DNA of 64,000 nucleotides from Corbicula japonica (taxonomy: Eukaryota; Mollusca; Bivalvia; Venerida; Cyrenidae): the NCBI GenBank assembly GCA_038501625.1, contig JAZAYU010000012.1, forward strand, positions 6,696,001 through 6,760,000, given 5' to 3'. Made by a program: the position numbers and the translations under genes. Every line of letters starts with the position of its first letter. Position 1 is the first letter of the stretch. Positions 46,301 to 50,240 of this stretch are shown here, piece by piece. The notes below the pieces were generated by a model that saw nothing but the letters and a program-made list of their open reading frames with translations, ran no database searches and was not told the DNA's origin.

Positions 46301-47451
46301 TTCGACTTATCCGATGATTTTATATAGCATATTTTAGCCGGCGGGTTTTTAATTTACTTTGACTTATGAAAACATTGTTTAAGTCGAATTCGAGTTAAGT
46401 GGCGTAATATTATATGAAATAGGAACACATTTTGACGGGACCGTAAAATTAATTCGAGATAACCGATGTTTCGACTTTAGCGAGTTTGACACAACGAGTG
46501 TGGACTGTACATAAAGGGCCATAACTCTGGTTCAAATGGACATGGTCAGAAACAAAATCCTAGATGTACAACAGATACTACAAATTATGGATAACAAAGC
46601 TGTAAAGTTTTATAACTGTGGCTCATATACTTGTTAAGCATGACACAAGATTGCATGCTGAATTCATGATACTGAAATGCATAAGGGGCCATAACTCTGG
46701 TCTTAATAGGCATGTCCGAAACAAAACCCCAGGTGCAAAACTACACATAATGGTCAACATACCTATAACGTTTCATCATTGTGGCCTTAACAATTTTTTA
46801 TATATGTGTGACACAAAGTTACATGGTAATGATTTAAACAGAAATACATAAGGGTTCATTACTCTGGTTTTAATGGGCAAGGCCCAAACAAAATCCCAGG
46901 TGCACAACTACACACGATGGTCAGCACACATGTAAAATTTTATAATTTCGGCTCTTGTACATTTTCAGTTACATGTGACTCTAGATTACATGGTAAATGT
47001 ATTAAACTGAAATACACACAGGGCTATAACTCTGGTTTTAATGGACATGGCCAGAATCAAATCATCAGGTGCACAACTACACATGATGGTCAACAAAGCT
47101 GTGCAGTTTTATGACTGTGGCCATTATACTTTTAGACTTACACACAACACAAGTTGTTTTGCATGGACGGAAGGGCAGATGAATGGACAAGGGCAAACCT
47201 ATATGCCCCCAGCTCTTTCAGAGTAGGGGGTGGAGGGGGGCATAAATAGTAAAATGGTGCTTGAAAAAAATACTGAATAGAACTCACTCTACAGTATATC
47301 TCACCTTGACTACAGTCAATGTAGTAACACAGCTCTGTGAGAACACTGTCAACATTGCTTGCAACAGCTTTTATTTTGTTAAATGCCGAGAGACTCGCTC
47401 CTCGATTCAATCCTGGACTCTTGTAGTACAGGACTATAACCATTATGGAGT
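4108..47451 (-). CDS. PFAS: PFAS gene, 13 coding exons, 3' end beyond left edge
   Basis: Phosphoribosylformylglycinamidine synthase makes FGAM from FGAR, glutamine and ATP in the cytosol, in de novo purine synthesis. Thirteen exons (listed separately) join in phase to 881 codons. In order they give a PurS-like N-terminal domain (residues about 1-190), a linker (about 190-225), and the first AIRS-type synthase domain from SEHSRHWFF (about 225-600). That domain contains ETHNFPTG, GATTGTGGRIRD, EASNGASDYGNKFGEPV and HDQGAGGNG. A species-specific insertion follows (about 600-750), then the start of the second synthase half (ASKRYLTNKVDRCV, GLVAQQQCVGPL). Animal PFAS is about 1,340 residues, so the rest of the second half and the glutaminase domain are missing from this strand here. 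Introns are 0.6 to 8 kb and filled with transposable elements. The family assignment rests on my memory of conserved motifs and is very secure. Confidence 0.97.
4484..8219 (+). mobile_element. Composite GGAC/core-array element
   Basis: The head is ACTAGAAATGTGTCC with a stem (GTGTCC/GGACAC), then TGCCCCCGC. The tail is a (GGAC)n tract (8134-8171) followed by GGCGGGGGCATAAAAA, which mirrors the head's CCCCCGC. Between them lie an array of ~145-bp units (about 4690-5930, 8-9 copies with the 'GTGACCTTGACCTTGGACC' core) and an array of ~172-bp units (7622-8135). A separate 1.5-kb transposon is inserted at 6115. This head/array/microsatellite/tail layout fits published descriptions of bivalve pearl elements, thought to be Helitron-like. 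That placement is inference. Confidence 0.7.
6115..7617. mobile_element. CGCCTTTCC transposon nested in composite element
   Basis: Inverted termini CGCCTTTCCAATAA and TTATTGGAAAGGCG, flanked by TATA on both sides (6111-6114, 7618-7621). It lies between two repeat arrays of the composite element. It is 1,503 bp with no long ORF, so non-autonomous. The superfamily is unresolved (4-bp duplication, or TA plus a longer terminus). Confidence 0.7.
8650..8865. mobile_element. Decayed twin-hairpin MITE
   Basis: Internal GATCCAGTTCAGCTGGCACA, TCAGAAATAA and TGGGTCTACAC landmarks, with an end CCAATGGAGTAAAG. It abuts the next composite element. Confidence 0.5.
9361..9955. repeat. Compound microsatellite, GTTGTTGGTG to pentamers
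   Basis: A strongly strand-biased G/T tract of GTTGTTGGTGGT-like units passes into GGTGGTGTGG, then into a clean pentamer array (9841-9945). The pentamers change stepwise, GTGGT, ATGGT, ATGGC, ATAGC, ATAGT. The Pro/His/Thr-rich ORFs on the other strand are translations of this tract and not genes. Confidence 0.95.
10105..11097. repeat. Core array, ~165-bp units in A/B dimers
   Basis: About six units of 162-168 bp. The landmark AAGTACAAA occurs at 10287, 10455, 10617, 10785 and 10951 and alternates between an A form (AAAAAGGGGAGATAACACC) and a B form (AAATATGGGAGAAAAC). The repeating unit is therefore a ~330-bp dimer. Confidence 0.85.
11739..11976. mobile_element. Twin-hairpin TTAA MITE, decayed ends
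   Basis: Runs from AACCCTTTCCCTCATATATA to GGAGGAAAGGGTCAAA with both hairpins present. The TTAA is mutated on both sides. Confidence 0.65.
12462..12593 (-). CDS. PFAS: PFAS exon 12
   Basis: Residues about 761-804. VFNLDHVPLSLTALSFPAE leads to EALGRVLRLPSVASKRYLTNK. RVLRLP-VASKRYLTNK is a strongly conserved PFAS segment at the start of the second synthase half. Acceptor TTCTGTTCCAG; donor AAG|GTCAGA (weak). Phase 0 at both ends; the next codons VDR in exon 13 continue the conserved NKVDR. Confidence 0.94.
12723..12922. mobile_element. Twin-hairpin TTAA MITE, second hairpin partly deleted
   Basis: TTAACTCTTGATATATAC to CAGCAAAGTGTTAA. The first hairpin (GCGACCAGTGTAGATCCAGA to CACTGGTCGC) is intact; the second lost its centre. 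Confidence 0.65.
13139..13425 (-). repeat. tRNA-derived SINE
   Basis: Read on the minus strand, a tRNA-like head (TTAGCTCAGTGGTTAGCG, an A-box; GGTTTGATACC, a decayed B-box) occupies about 13350-13425. It is followed by a ~200-base body ending near an ATAAATAAACC tail. The short ORFs across it are incidental. Confidence 0.6.
14215..14706 (-). CDS. PFAS: PFAS exon 11 with lineage-specific insertion
   Basis: Residues about 597-760, 164 codons, phase 0 at both ends (acceptor TTTTTGCAG, donor AAG|GTAAAC). Only the final VDLQLEYVLGKMPQK matches conserved PFAS; vertebrates have a short poorly conserved loop before it. The remaining ~140 residues are hydrophilic and rich in Asn, Ser, Gly and Asp. 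They hold two tandem 28-residue units beginning HVTNG and ending LANGN (bases 14490-14323), plus a third partial HVTNG. The frame is open throughout, so the insertion is probably translated, as a disordered linker between the two synthase halves. Confidence 0.88.
15153..15340. mobile_element. Truncated twin-hairpin MITE beside PFAS exon 10
   Basis: The left end AAAACCCTTTACTC, the first hairpin and the start of the second (GCGAACAGTGCAGATCCTGA) are present. The copy stops about 10 bases short of the exon-10 splice donor and lacks a right end. Confidence 0.6.
15351..15574 (-). CDS. PFAS: PFAS exon 10
   Basis: Residues about 521-596. NVLKEIVEPAGAIIRASDFQ is followed by LGDPTISILELWGAEYQE, RERCPVVFVGTVTGDGK. 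This closes synthase domain 1. Acceptor TTCTGTAG|GA, donor AAG|GTAACT. A truncated TTAA-type MITE lies directly against its 3' splice-donor side. Confidence 0.96.
16103..16345. mobile_element. Twin-hairpin TTAA MITE, full length
   Basis: TTAACCCTTTCCTCC to GGAGGAAAGGGTTTAA. Hairpin order is GCGAACAG..CTGTTCGC first, then the CACCTGTGTAGATC..GATCTACACTGG hairpin, the reverse orientation of the copy starting at 16446. Confidence 0.8.
16446..16687. mobile_element. Twin-hairpin TTAA MITE, full length
   Basis: TTAACCCTTTCCTCCATATA to TATGGAGGAAAGGGTTAA. The GTGCGACCAG hairpin comes first. It is a near-complete 242-bp copy and the best model for the family, only 100 bp from a second copy in the other orientation. 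Confidence 0.85.
17533..17675. repeat. Long palindrome (foldback)
   Basis: A 143-bp near-perfect inverted repeat: arms start TAAATATCACATCCCA, run through GGGGGAAACAGTACGAAATG and meet at a short centre near GAGGCGTTAGC. It may be one end or a remnant of a larger element; GCAGTTCGCTGTA at 17733 and TAGCGAACTGC at 18393 are also inverted. Confidence 0.75.
18000..20000. other. PFAS intron 9 interior, mostly unassigned
   Basis: Contains a decayed twin-hairpin MITE at about 18728-18850 (TTAACTCTTTACTGCATGGG, TGTAGATCCAGATCAAC). Otherwise it is AT-rich with no feature I can support. Confidence 0.4.
20018..20020 (-). other. PFAS: PFAS exon 9 donor boundary
   Basis: The donor AATG|GTATGA splits the Gly codon of the HDQGAGGNG motif; the codon is completed by exon 10 (GGA, then AAC GTA TTG). 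This fixes phase 1 and confirms the link between the two exons. Confidence 0.9.
20018..20248 (-). CDS. PFAS: PFAS exon 9
   Basis: Residues about 445-521. MEVAKVGGPVYRIGVGGGAA is followed by SSVQVQGDNKVELDFGAVQRGDAEMEQKLNR and ends IASIHDQGAGGNG. The His in HDQGAGGNG lies in the conserved synthase active-site region. Acceptor TTCCTTAG, donor AATG|GTATGA; phase 1 to phase 1, 231 bases. Confidence 0.97.
20311..21547. mobile_element. Twin-hairpin MITE split by a composite element
   Basis: The left half is 20311-20444 (TTAACTCCTTCC to CCTAATAAATTAA) and the right half 21459-21547 (AGCGAACAATGCAGA to AAGGTTAA). The two join into one normal MITE at the position where other copies read CCTAATGAATCAAAAAGCGA. 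Confidence 0.75.
20445..21458 (+). mobile_element. Composite element inserted in a MITE
   Basis: The head ACAAGAGGGTCCATAGGACC has a stem and TCCCTCACCTG. The body has units with GTGACCCCTGGGGC and CTCTAGGCCTTGTGG, shared with the large element at 24.4 kb. The ~219-bp tail (CCGTTGCCATGGCAACCAGA, GGACGGACGCCGG, AGCTCACCTTGTCAC) is present twice in tandem (about 21033-21250 and 21251-21458). Confidence 0.75.
21552..21699. repeat. Perfect-type palindrome, family FB
   Basis: Arms start GGGCCCAAGATCATAAAACT and end with its complement; the centre is GGCGACTGGTCGCC. It is 148 bp with very few mismatches. The same arm sequence occurs in single or decayed form at 14870, 29500, 31425, 42580 and 44600, and in another full palindrome at 50081. 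Confidence 0.85.
22091..22310. mobile_element. Twin-hairpin MITE
   Basis: AATCCTTTCCTCCAAAGATA to TATGGAGGAAAGGGTTCA. The GCGAACAG hairpin comes first. The flanking TTAA is decayed. Confidence 0.65.
22495..22708. mobile_element. Decayed twin-hairpin MITE
   Basis: Contains TAGATCCAGGATCAGCCTGC and GACCAGTGTAAATCCAG, and ends GTAAAGGGTTAA close to PFAS exon 8. Confidence 0.55.
22792..23052 (-). CDS. PFAS: PFAS exon 8
   Basis: Residues about 358-444. YILPWEDGTVEYPSNFASP is followed by EASNGASDYGNKFGEPVLAG, FARSFGMEV and KPIMFSGGMGQLEGSHIVKV. Acceptor GTTTTAG|GTTAC. The donor is AAAG|GTTTAG, weak at +4 to +6 but the one that keeps phase 1 and gives ASKGMEVAKVGGP across the junction. Confidence 0.95.
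23074..23990. mobile_element. Decayed MITE interrupted by CAGGGCTTTTT element(s)
   Basis: Starts TAACACTTTACTCCATGAG. At 23123 it is interrupted by CAGGGCTTTTTTCACC, which ends AAAAAGCCCTG at 23738. MITE sequence (AGTAGATCCAAATCAT, AATCTACACTGG) then resumes. A second CAGGGCTTTTTCAGC start lies inside at 23414, suggesting one hAT-like element nested in another. I see no clean target duplication here. Confidence 0.55.
24005..24212. mobile_element. Twin-hairpin MITE, decayed right part
   Basis: TTAACCCTTTCCTCCATATA at the left end, then GATCAGGATCTAAACTGTTC and GACCAGTGTAGATCCAG; ends TAAAGGGTTAA. Confidence 0.6.
24398..27055 (+). mobile_element. Large composite element with 166-bp core array
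   Basis: Head: ACAAGAGGGCCATAATGGCC then CGCTCACCTGAG. Tail: GGACGGACGGACGCACGGAC repeats, then AGCTCACCATGAGCAC and GCTCAGGTGAGC, the mirror of the head's GCTCACCTGAG. Between them is a ~14-unit array (about 24440-26815) and a single-copy segment with GTTGCCATGGCAACCAGAG, shared with the element at 20.4 kb. The short ORFs near 26.8-27.0 kb lie in the tail and are not conserved coding. Confidence 0.8.
24440..26815. repeat. 166-bp tandem array with 664-bp higher-order repeat
   Basis: Units contain GTGACCCCTGGGGCGGGGCC, AGAGTTCCACTAGAGGATGC and CTCTAGGCCTTGTGGTTTCA. Variant units recur exactly 664 bases apart: AGCCGTAGGCC at 24941 and 25605, TAAACTCTAGG at 25271 and 25935, TCAAAGCTCTAGG ending at 24776 and 25440. 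A four-unit block has therefore been duplicated as a whole. Confidence 0.9.
27175..27416. mobile_element. Twin-hairpin TTAA MITE, full length
   Basis: TTAACCCTTTCCTGTATAG to CAAGGAAAGGGTTAA. Both hairpins are intact: GGCGAACAGTTCAGATC..AACTGTTCGC and GCGACCAGTGCAGATC..CACTGGTCGC. Confidence 0.85.
27545..27823. mobile_element. Twin-hairpin TTAA MITE with duplicated left end
   Basis: TTAACCCTTTCCTCCATAG is followed 26 bases later by a second AACCCTTTCTTCCATAG, then hairpins and AAGGAAAGGGTTAA. The duplicated end looks like slippage or an abortive insertion. Confidence 0.75.
28000..29100. other. PFAS intron 7 interior, mostly unassigned
   Basis: Scattered MITE relics (CATCTAATCTGGATCTTCAC at 28022; GATCAGGATCTACACTCTTC-like at 29088) in AT-rich sequence with no exon. 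Confidence 0.4.
29173..29301 (-). CDS. PFAS: PFAS exon 7
   Basis: Residues about 315-357. It reads VAPFPGATTGTGGRIRDVHC, then GRGAHIVAGTAGYCFGNLNIPG, the glycine-rich core of synthase domain 1 and almost unchanged from vertebrates in the parts I recall. Acceptor TTATCTTGCAG, donor CCAG|GTAGGA. It enters and leaves in phase 1. Confidence 0.96.
29625..30801. mobile_element. pogo/Tc1-like CAGT element 1
   Basis: Termini CAGTAGACTCCACGAAATCG and its diverged complement (CGATTTGCCGGAGTCTACTG), flanked by TA on both sides. 1,177 bp. The ORF at 30276-30605 (minus) has no recognised transposase domain, so this is a non-autonomous element. Confidence 0.75.
30934..31061 (-). CDS. PFAS: PFAS exon 6
   Basis: Residues about 272-314. 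It runs from GIKGYGVLVYKPSNPTE to ETRHIIFTAETHNFPTG. ETHNFPTG is the conserved nucleotide-binding segment of the PurL-type synthase domain. Acceptor TCTCTTTACAG, donor ACAG|GTGTGT; it enters in phase 2 and leaves in phase 1. Confidence 0.96.
31197..31356. mobile_element. Internally deleted twin-hairpin MITE
   Basis: TTAACACTTTACTCAATACA to GGAGAAAAGGGTTTT. The first hairpin runs straight into the right half of the second, an internal deletion of about 80 bp. Confidence 0.65.
31505..32030. repeat. 22-bp tandem repeat
   Basis: About 22-24 copies of CATATGACTGTATTATCAAA plus two bases. Copies are near identical at the left and degenerate rightward (AACTGTATCAGCAAACATA forms). There are no unique spacers, so it is not a CRISPR array. 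Confidence 0.9.
32323..32615 (+). mobile_element. Short composite element, complete
   Basis: Head ACTAGAATGTGTCCAAGGAC then TGCCCCCAC. A single core unit (AAAGGGCCATAACTCTGGTA) is followed by a GGACGGACGTATG tract and the tail CACTTTGTGAGGGCATAAAA. Sister copies are at 48909 and 60739. It ends about 50 bases before the inverted PFAS exon. Confidence 0.75.
32667..32870 (+). pseudogene. Inverted stray PFAS C-terminal exon
   Basis: Plus strand, within the minus-strand PFAS intron between exons 5 and 6. An acceptor (CATTTTGCAG|ATC) and a donor (CTCAAG|GTGGAG) bound 68 open codons. They read INISVNGDVVLEDKRFVLRD, then LWEETSFQLELCLANPDCV, and end at APQYQLIFDPD and a few more. This matches the PFAS segment between the second synthase domain and the glutaminase domain (VNGAVVLEE, LWEETSFQLD in vertebrates). 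In gene order it belongs downstream of exon 13, left of the window. No neighbouring PFAS exon accompanies it on the plus strand. The frame and both splice sites are intact, which implies a recent event or an assembly inversion. A small composite element ends about 50 bases upstream. Confidence 0.85.
33280..33440. repeat. ~64-bp tandem repeat, 3 copies
   Basis: Three units of AACTACCATATAAAGC..GATACTTTTCATGTTTTTTTCC type, AT-rich, between the inverted PFAS exon and a nested MITE. Confidence 0.7.
33600..34140. mobile_element. MITE with nested hAT-like element
   Basis: Twin-hairpin MITE sequence (GGCGACCATTGGAGATCC; then GTTCTTGGTCAGAAATAATC, CAGTGTAGATCCAGATCAC). It is interrupted at GATCTACAC by the element at 33666-34008, which duplicated ATCTACAC. 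Confidence 0.7.
33666..34008. mobile_element. hAT-like CAGGGCTTTTT element with 8-bp duplication
   Basis: Termini CAGGGCTTTTTTTCA and TGAAAAAAAGCCCTG. Perfect 8-bp target duplication ATCTACAC at 33658-33665 and 34009-34016. 343 bp, no ORF. An 8-bp duplication with CAGGG termini is standard for hAT elements. Confidence 0.88.
34385..34525 (-). CDS. PFAS: PFAS exon 5
   Basis: Residues about 225-271. It opens with SEHSRHWFFRGKMIIDGKE and ends NNIIKFNDNS, the start of synthase domain 1. SEHSRHWFF is a PFAS hallmark. Acceptor GTTGTTTCAG|TGAG, donor AGCAG|GTACTT; it enters and leaves in phase 2. Confidence 0.96.
34579..34801. mobile_element. Twin-hairpin MITE beside PFAS exon 5
   Basis: CAACCTTTCCTCCATAAATA to TATGGAGGAAAGGGTTAA; right end perfect, left TTAA mutated. 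The sequence ATTCAACC..TTAAACACTCAACCTGTTGTAT shows that the flank AACACTCAACCTGTTGTAT is itself repeated on both sides. Confidence 0.7.
35714..35822 (-). CDS. PFAS: PFAS exon 4
   Basis: Residues about 189-224. The sequence LAFDDWDIDFYTKLFQEK followed by RRNPTSVECFDLAQSN is the conserved PFAS linker (ALDxWDLDFYT, then FDLAQSNSEH across the next junction). It is too short for an ORF list and was found from the splice sites: acceptor TTTCCATTACAG, donor AATAG|GTACTC. Confidence 0.95.
35874..36108. mobile_element. Twin-hairpin MITE
   Basis: GACCCTTTACTCCATACATA to CAGAGGAAAGGGTTAA. Its right-hand TTAA (36105-36108) is also the left flank of the next element. Confidence 0.7.
36109..37283. mobile_element. 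TTAA element with AGGAGTATAT termini
   Basis: AGGAGTATATTACAATAG at the left and GTCATATACTCCT at the right form inverted termini, each next to TTAA (36105-36108, 37284-37287). 1,175 bp with no coding frame. TTAA duplication suggests a piggyBac- or Kolobok-group non-autonomous element. Confidence 0.75.
37541..37836 (-). CDS. PFAS: PFAS exon 3
   Basis: Residues about 90-188. It begins LNFSTPFSTNAVSICRSIGL and contains HDRMTQCRY and LGEGRLALQKANKHLG, the conserved end of the PurS-like domain and start of the linker. Acceptor TTTATTTCAG|GC, donor CTTG|GTAAAT. The length is 296 bases, entering in phase 2 and leaving in phase 1. Confidence 0.96.
38110..39020. repeat. 89-bp satellite array
   Basis: About ten units of exactly 89 bp; GGATAAAAACCTGGATATCC recurs at 38223, 38312, 38401, 38490, 38579, 38668, 38757, 38846 and 38935 with no indels. 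A diverged unit (CTGCTGCAACAGGTTTTA) reappears at about 42511, so the composite elements between were inserted into the array. Confidence 0.93.
39024..41500 (+). mobile_element. Composite element with ~169-bp array
   Basis: Head with TATATCCCCCGCCAAG; tail GACGGACGGACAACGCC, then TCGGCGGGGGATAAAA, mirroring the head. About 12-13 units (GCATAAGTTATCAAAGGGCC, AACTCTGTGTTAAA, CTCCTCTTGGTA, AGTTGCAGAGAAATAGC). Many short minus-strand ORFs here are translations of the repeat. Confidence 0.8.
41501..42463 (+). mobile_element. Composite element abutting the previous one
   Basis: Head ACTAGAATGTTGTGTTCCGT with a GTTCC/GGAAC stem and GTGTCGCCTGC; tail GCAGGCGACACAAAAA mirrors it. About five ~163-bp units (AAAGTTGCATTTGAAAGGGG, CATAACTCAAAAAATATTGA). 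A GACGACGACGAT tract sits where other members have GGAC. It starts at the base after the previous element ends. Confidence 0.8.
43769..43898 (-). CDS. PFAS: PFAS exon 2
   Basis: Residues about 47-89. The sequence LLAEEKEKLLWILSTPF through VIEIGPR matches the PFAS segment in which a SAEE-K-LMWL motif is followed by a strand ending EVGPR. Acceptor TTTTTTCCAG|TT, donor CCTAG|GTAAGT; it enters in phase 1 and leaves in phase 2, consistent with both neighbours. Confidence 0.93.
43930..44177. mobile_element. Twin-hairpin MITE beside PFAS exon 2
   Basis: GGGCGAACAGTGTAGATCC hairpin, then CAACCAGAGTAGATCCAG..GATCTTCACTGG, ending AGAGTAACGGGTTAAT. The left end is decayed. Confidence 0.65.
44325..44560 (-). 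repeat. SINE-like repeat
   Basis: Contains CCCAGGTGCACCTCCGGGCA, GCGGGCACCTGGGCAAAACC and ACTCACAGCGGTGAATGGCA. I recall similar sequence as a common mollusc interspersed repeat with a tRNA-like head on the minus strand, but the A and B boxes are weak here. The two opposed short ORFs across it are not genes. Confidence 0.4.
44883..45010. mobile_element. Internally deleted twin-hairpin MITE
   Basis: AACCCTTTCCTCCATACG to TATGGAGGAAAGGGTTAA in 128 bp; half of each hairpin is gone. Confidence 0.7.
45375..45572 (-). mobile_element. hAT-like CAGGGCTTTTT MITE
   Basis: Its reverse complement matches 1251-1433 over nearly the whole length (TTTCTTTAAAATTATGCAG, TTTTCCCCAAAAAGTGAC). Ends CGGGGCTTTTTTTC and AAAAAAGCCCTG. 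Confidence 0.75.
45601..46507. mobile_element. pogo/Tc1-like CAGT element 2
   Basis: Termini CAGTCCACACTCTTTGTGTC and the complement of CAGTCCACACTCGTTGTGTC, flanked by TA on both sides. Contains a 25-base G run. No transposase frame. Confidence 0.85.
45988..46012 (+). repeat. Homopolymer run of 25 G
   Basis: Twenty-five consecutive G between TCTTGTT and ATATATTA, within a Tc1-like element. Able to form a G-quadruplex; the length is likely uncertain in the assembly. Confidence 0.9.
47305..47451 (-). CDS. PFAS: PFAS exon 1 (first coding exon)
   Basis: It encodes residues 1-46, starting MVIVLYYKSP at the ATG 47443-47441 and ending TELCYYIDCSQ, which matches the N-terminus of animal PFAS (short beta strand, then TELCYN). 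The donor is CAAG|GTGAGA and leaves phase 1. A good acceptor (TTCTTCTTTTCCAG) ends 8 bases before the ATG, so a non-coding first exon probably lies upstream. The open frame runs further upstream to another Met, but that part shows no PFAS similarity and contains the acceptor, so I prefer the internal ATG. Confidence 0.9.
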
Positions 47452-47516
47452 CTGGAAAAGAAGAATTGGTTCTGAAAAATATTTGAATACAGGTAGTCAA
47501 ACCAGAAATTTACAGT

Positions 47517-48120
47517 ATTTATCCTTTACTCCATAGATACACCGCTGTGTCATGGGCAAATGCTGTAGATCCAGATCAGTTGGCAAGTATGTACGATCTG
47601 CACCGTTTGCTTAAAGATTCATTACATTATTTCGGAACAAAATTCGACCAGTACAGATCCAGATCAGATGACATGAACTACACTGCAGAGGTGTAGAAAT
47701 TATTTTGGACCCACTCGCCCTGCAGGCTGAGTGAATGAGTAAGTGCACTCGCCCTTACAGAAAGTACAGTCACCCTTACATTTTAAATAAAATACTCTTT
47801 CTGTTGCAATTTTCGTTTTTCTACTCTTTCTTACTGTCTCGCTCGCTCTCTCGCTTTTCATCATCACCCCTACCTTGTGTAAAAAACCTTATCTTCATTT
47901 GTTTCGGCATTTTGACATATAGCGGGGAAAATACGTGCACTTGCAGCCTTGTTCTGATTCGGGAAACCCAGTGAGGATAAAAATAAATCACTGCTGTTAC
48001 CTTTACATCAGAAATGTTCCGAATACACCGGATATCAACCAAAATACTGGTTTTAGCAGGTATGACATAGCAAACAGTAGATCCTGATCAGAGGGTCATA
48101 TCCTAAGAAGCAAAGGGTTA
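47517..48120. mobile_element. Twin-hairpin MITE interrupted by unknown insert
   Basis: The left part is 47517-47690 (TTTACTCCATAGATACACC, TAGATCCAGATCAGTTGGCA). The right part is near 48065-48120 (AACAGTAGATCCTGATCAGA, GCAAAGGGTTAAA). The insert starts about 47692 with AGAGGTGTAGAAATTATTTT; its ends and class are not resolved. Confidence 0.45.
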
Positions 48121-48908
48121 AATATCTATAAATATAGGAGGAAATGGGAAGAAGAAGGGTTAAATATAAAAATAGGAGAAAATGAGAAGAAGAAAGAAAT
48201 AATGACACACAAAATAGTTTATATTTTACATAAAAATAAAATATTGTCTGTATTTTACTAACATAGTTGATACATTTTTCGCGACAGAATATGAAAATGC
48301 TTTCACCAACTTCATTTGAAATGACTGATTTCAGGTTTTGTAATAGTAACTGGACAATCTATCAAAGTTATTGAAGTTACACACACGCACTTCGCCAGCT
48401 GAGGGATTACTTCAGTCACGCTGGCTGTGTGCAATGTAACAGTTTTTTCACCATATTGTCAGCAACAACATTTATATACAGCATATGGTAAATGTGAATA
48501 GCCTTTTAATTTATCCTCAAAATAGTTTTAGCATTATTTAATTGGGTCAGCTAAGTTTCATTCCAGATAAGAGAGTTAATGTAAAAACAAACACAAAATC
48601 TCTCAAACATGGTACAAATATCAATTGTCCCAATACAAACTAATGTCTTTATTGCTATGATTATTTTCAATTATGAACAAAATAATGACTCAGGCCGTCT
48701 GTAAAACAATAAAAGTAAATCATAATAACTTAAAGTTAAGTGTATGTGTTTATTTATATTGGGACTTTAATTAAGGACTAAATTATTTTCATATTTTTGA
48801 CATTCTTTGCCACAATTAAAATTACTTCCTAGTAGTTAAACAACAATATTAAATATTTTAAATACTCAAACCACTTTAAATTGTCTACTTTACAGAGATA
48901 TGATAAAA

Positions 48909-49194
48909 ACTAGAATGTGTCCTCGGACACTAATGCCTCCAATGCTGCAACAACATTTGTAATAACAAAAGGCCATAACTCTGGTAAAAATGGTCGCAGG
49001 AAAAAATCCTTTCTTTACCATCATCTACACATCCTACTTGATCATCTGTGCAAGTTTGAGATAAATCGGCCTGATAGTTTAGCAGTTGATGCCACAAGCT
49101 TTTGGTGATGTACAGACGGATAGACATACAGACATACATGTATGTATGAACAATTGCAACTCTTTAAGCCTCCCACTTTGTGGGGGCATAAAAA
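48909..49194 (+). mobile_element. Short composite element, complete
   Basis: ACTAGAATGTGTCCTCGGAC head, TGCCTCCAATGC, one core unit, a decayed GACGGATAGACATACAGAC tract, and tail CACTTTGTGGGGGCATAAAA. Close sister of 32323-32615. Confidence 0.75.
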
Positions 49195-50080
49195 TCTTAT
49201 ATGTCATATGGGCTACAACATCATCCTGGCATTGCATTGATATCCCGGTGGGATCCAAATAATCTGGATAGTCTGACCCTGATCCCTTTACCTGATATCA
49301 ATGTCAAAGATTAAAATCCCAATATTGTCTCTCGGTAAAAATGATTTTTCTCAAAACATTCCAAAACCATCTATTTAGTGTCATTGAGAGGATTATTTAT
49401 TGGAAGTTATTGATGATTGTTTTTGCTTAAAATCACAAATTGAACATGTTTTTCATTTGTCATCTGACTAGTGGCCTTGTTTTAATATTGAGCACACTTG
49501 TATAGTTTCAAACATGTATTGAGGTAAGTAGAGGCTGAGCATGCACTATCAGTAAACTTCAGCTATCTCCATCAAAATTCTGCAGACTTCCCGAAAGTTG
49601 TAAAAAAAATGTCAGACATGTGGTCAGACAAGATGTGAAAATCTGTCTGACCGAAACAAATTCTGTCTGACTGAAACATTTAACACATTAAATAAGCAAA
49701 ACACAGTATTAAGGGTGTTTTCGTTTTTTTTTTCAGTGGTACGAATTGTCATTATGACGAATACGTAAAATATTTCATTCGGATATCCTCACTCATTTCC
49801 CTCGGAACAGTCTCGAATCAAAACAGTTAGTAAAATTGTAATTTAGCCAGTAAAATTGGAATATGCAGATCAAATTTTTGCCGGACACTCAGTCCTACAA
49901 CATTGGAAATCACATCAGACCAGTCCAAATTTTACCGGACAGGTCCGACGGTCCGGCGACTCAGGAAGTCTGATTCTGTGTGCTTTTTTAAACTAATTCC
50001 TTCCAAAATCTGAATCCAATCTCAGAGCATAAATGAAACAGGATACTTCACCCCATGAGATGACTTTGATGAATTATTTG

Positions 50081-50240
50081 AGTTCAGTGTTCAAGGTTAT
50101 AAAACTGAGAATGGAAACCAGTCTCAAATCTCAAGCATCTAATTGGCTGAAATGGCGACTGGTCGCCATTTCAGCCAATCAGATGCTTGAGATTTGAGAC
50201 TGGTTTCCAATCTCAGCTTTATAACCTTCAACCCTGAACT
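50081..50240. repeat. Long palindrome, family FB
   Basis: 160-bp near-perfect inverted repeat from AGTTCAGTGTTCAAGGTTAT to its complement, centred on GGCGACTGGTCGCC. The inner ~115 bp match the palindrome at 21552; the outer arms differ (AAGGTTATAAA instead of AAGATCATAAA). Confidence 0.85.

Larger units (their letters stand above)
45011..47249 (+). mobile_element. Composite element carrying two later insertions
   Basis: Head ACTAGAGATGTGTCCATAGA; ~171-bp units (GGCCATAACTCTGGTTTTAA, ATGACTGTGGCC) from 46510 to 47150; a GGACGGAAGGGCAG tract; tail GGTGGAGGGGGGCATAAA. Interrupted by a hAT-like element (45375) and a Tc1-like element (45601). Confidence 0.7.

Noticed and set aside
47138..47500. 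N-terminal extension and read-through of PFAS exon 1
   Set aside because: The upstream part includes a good splice acceptor and the downstream part passes the donor into intron and repeat sequence.
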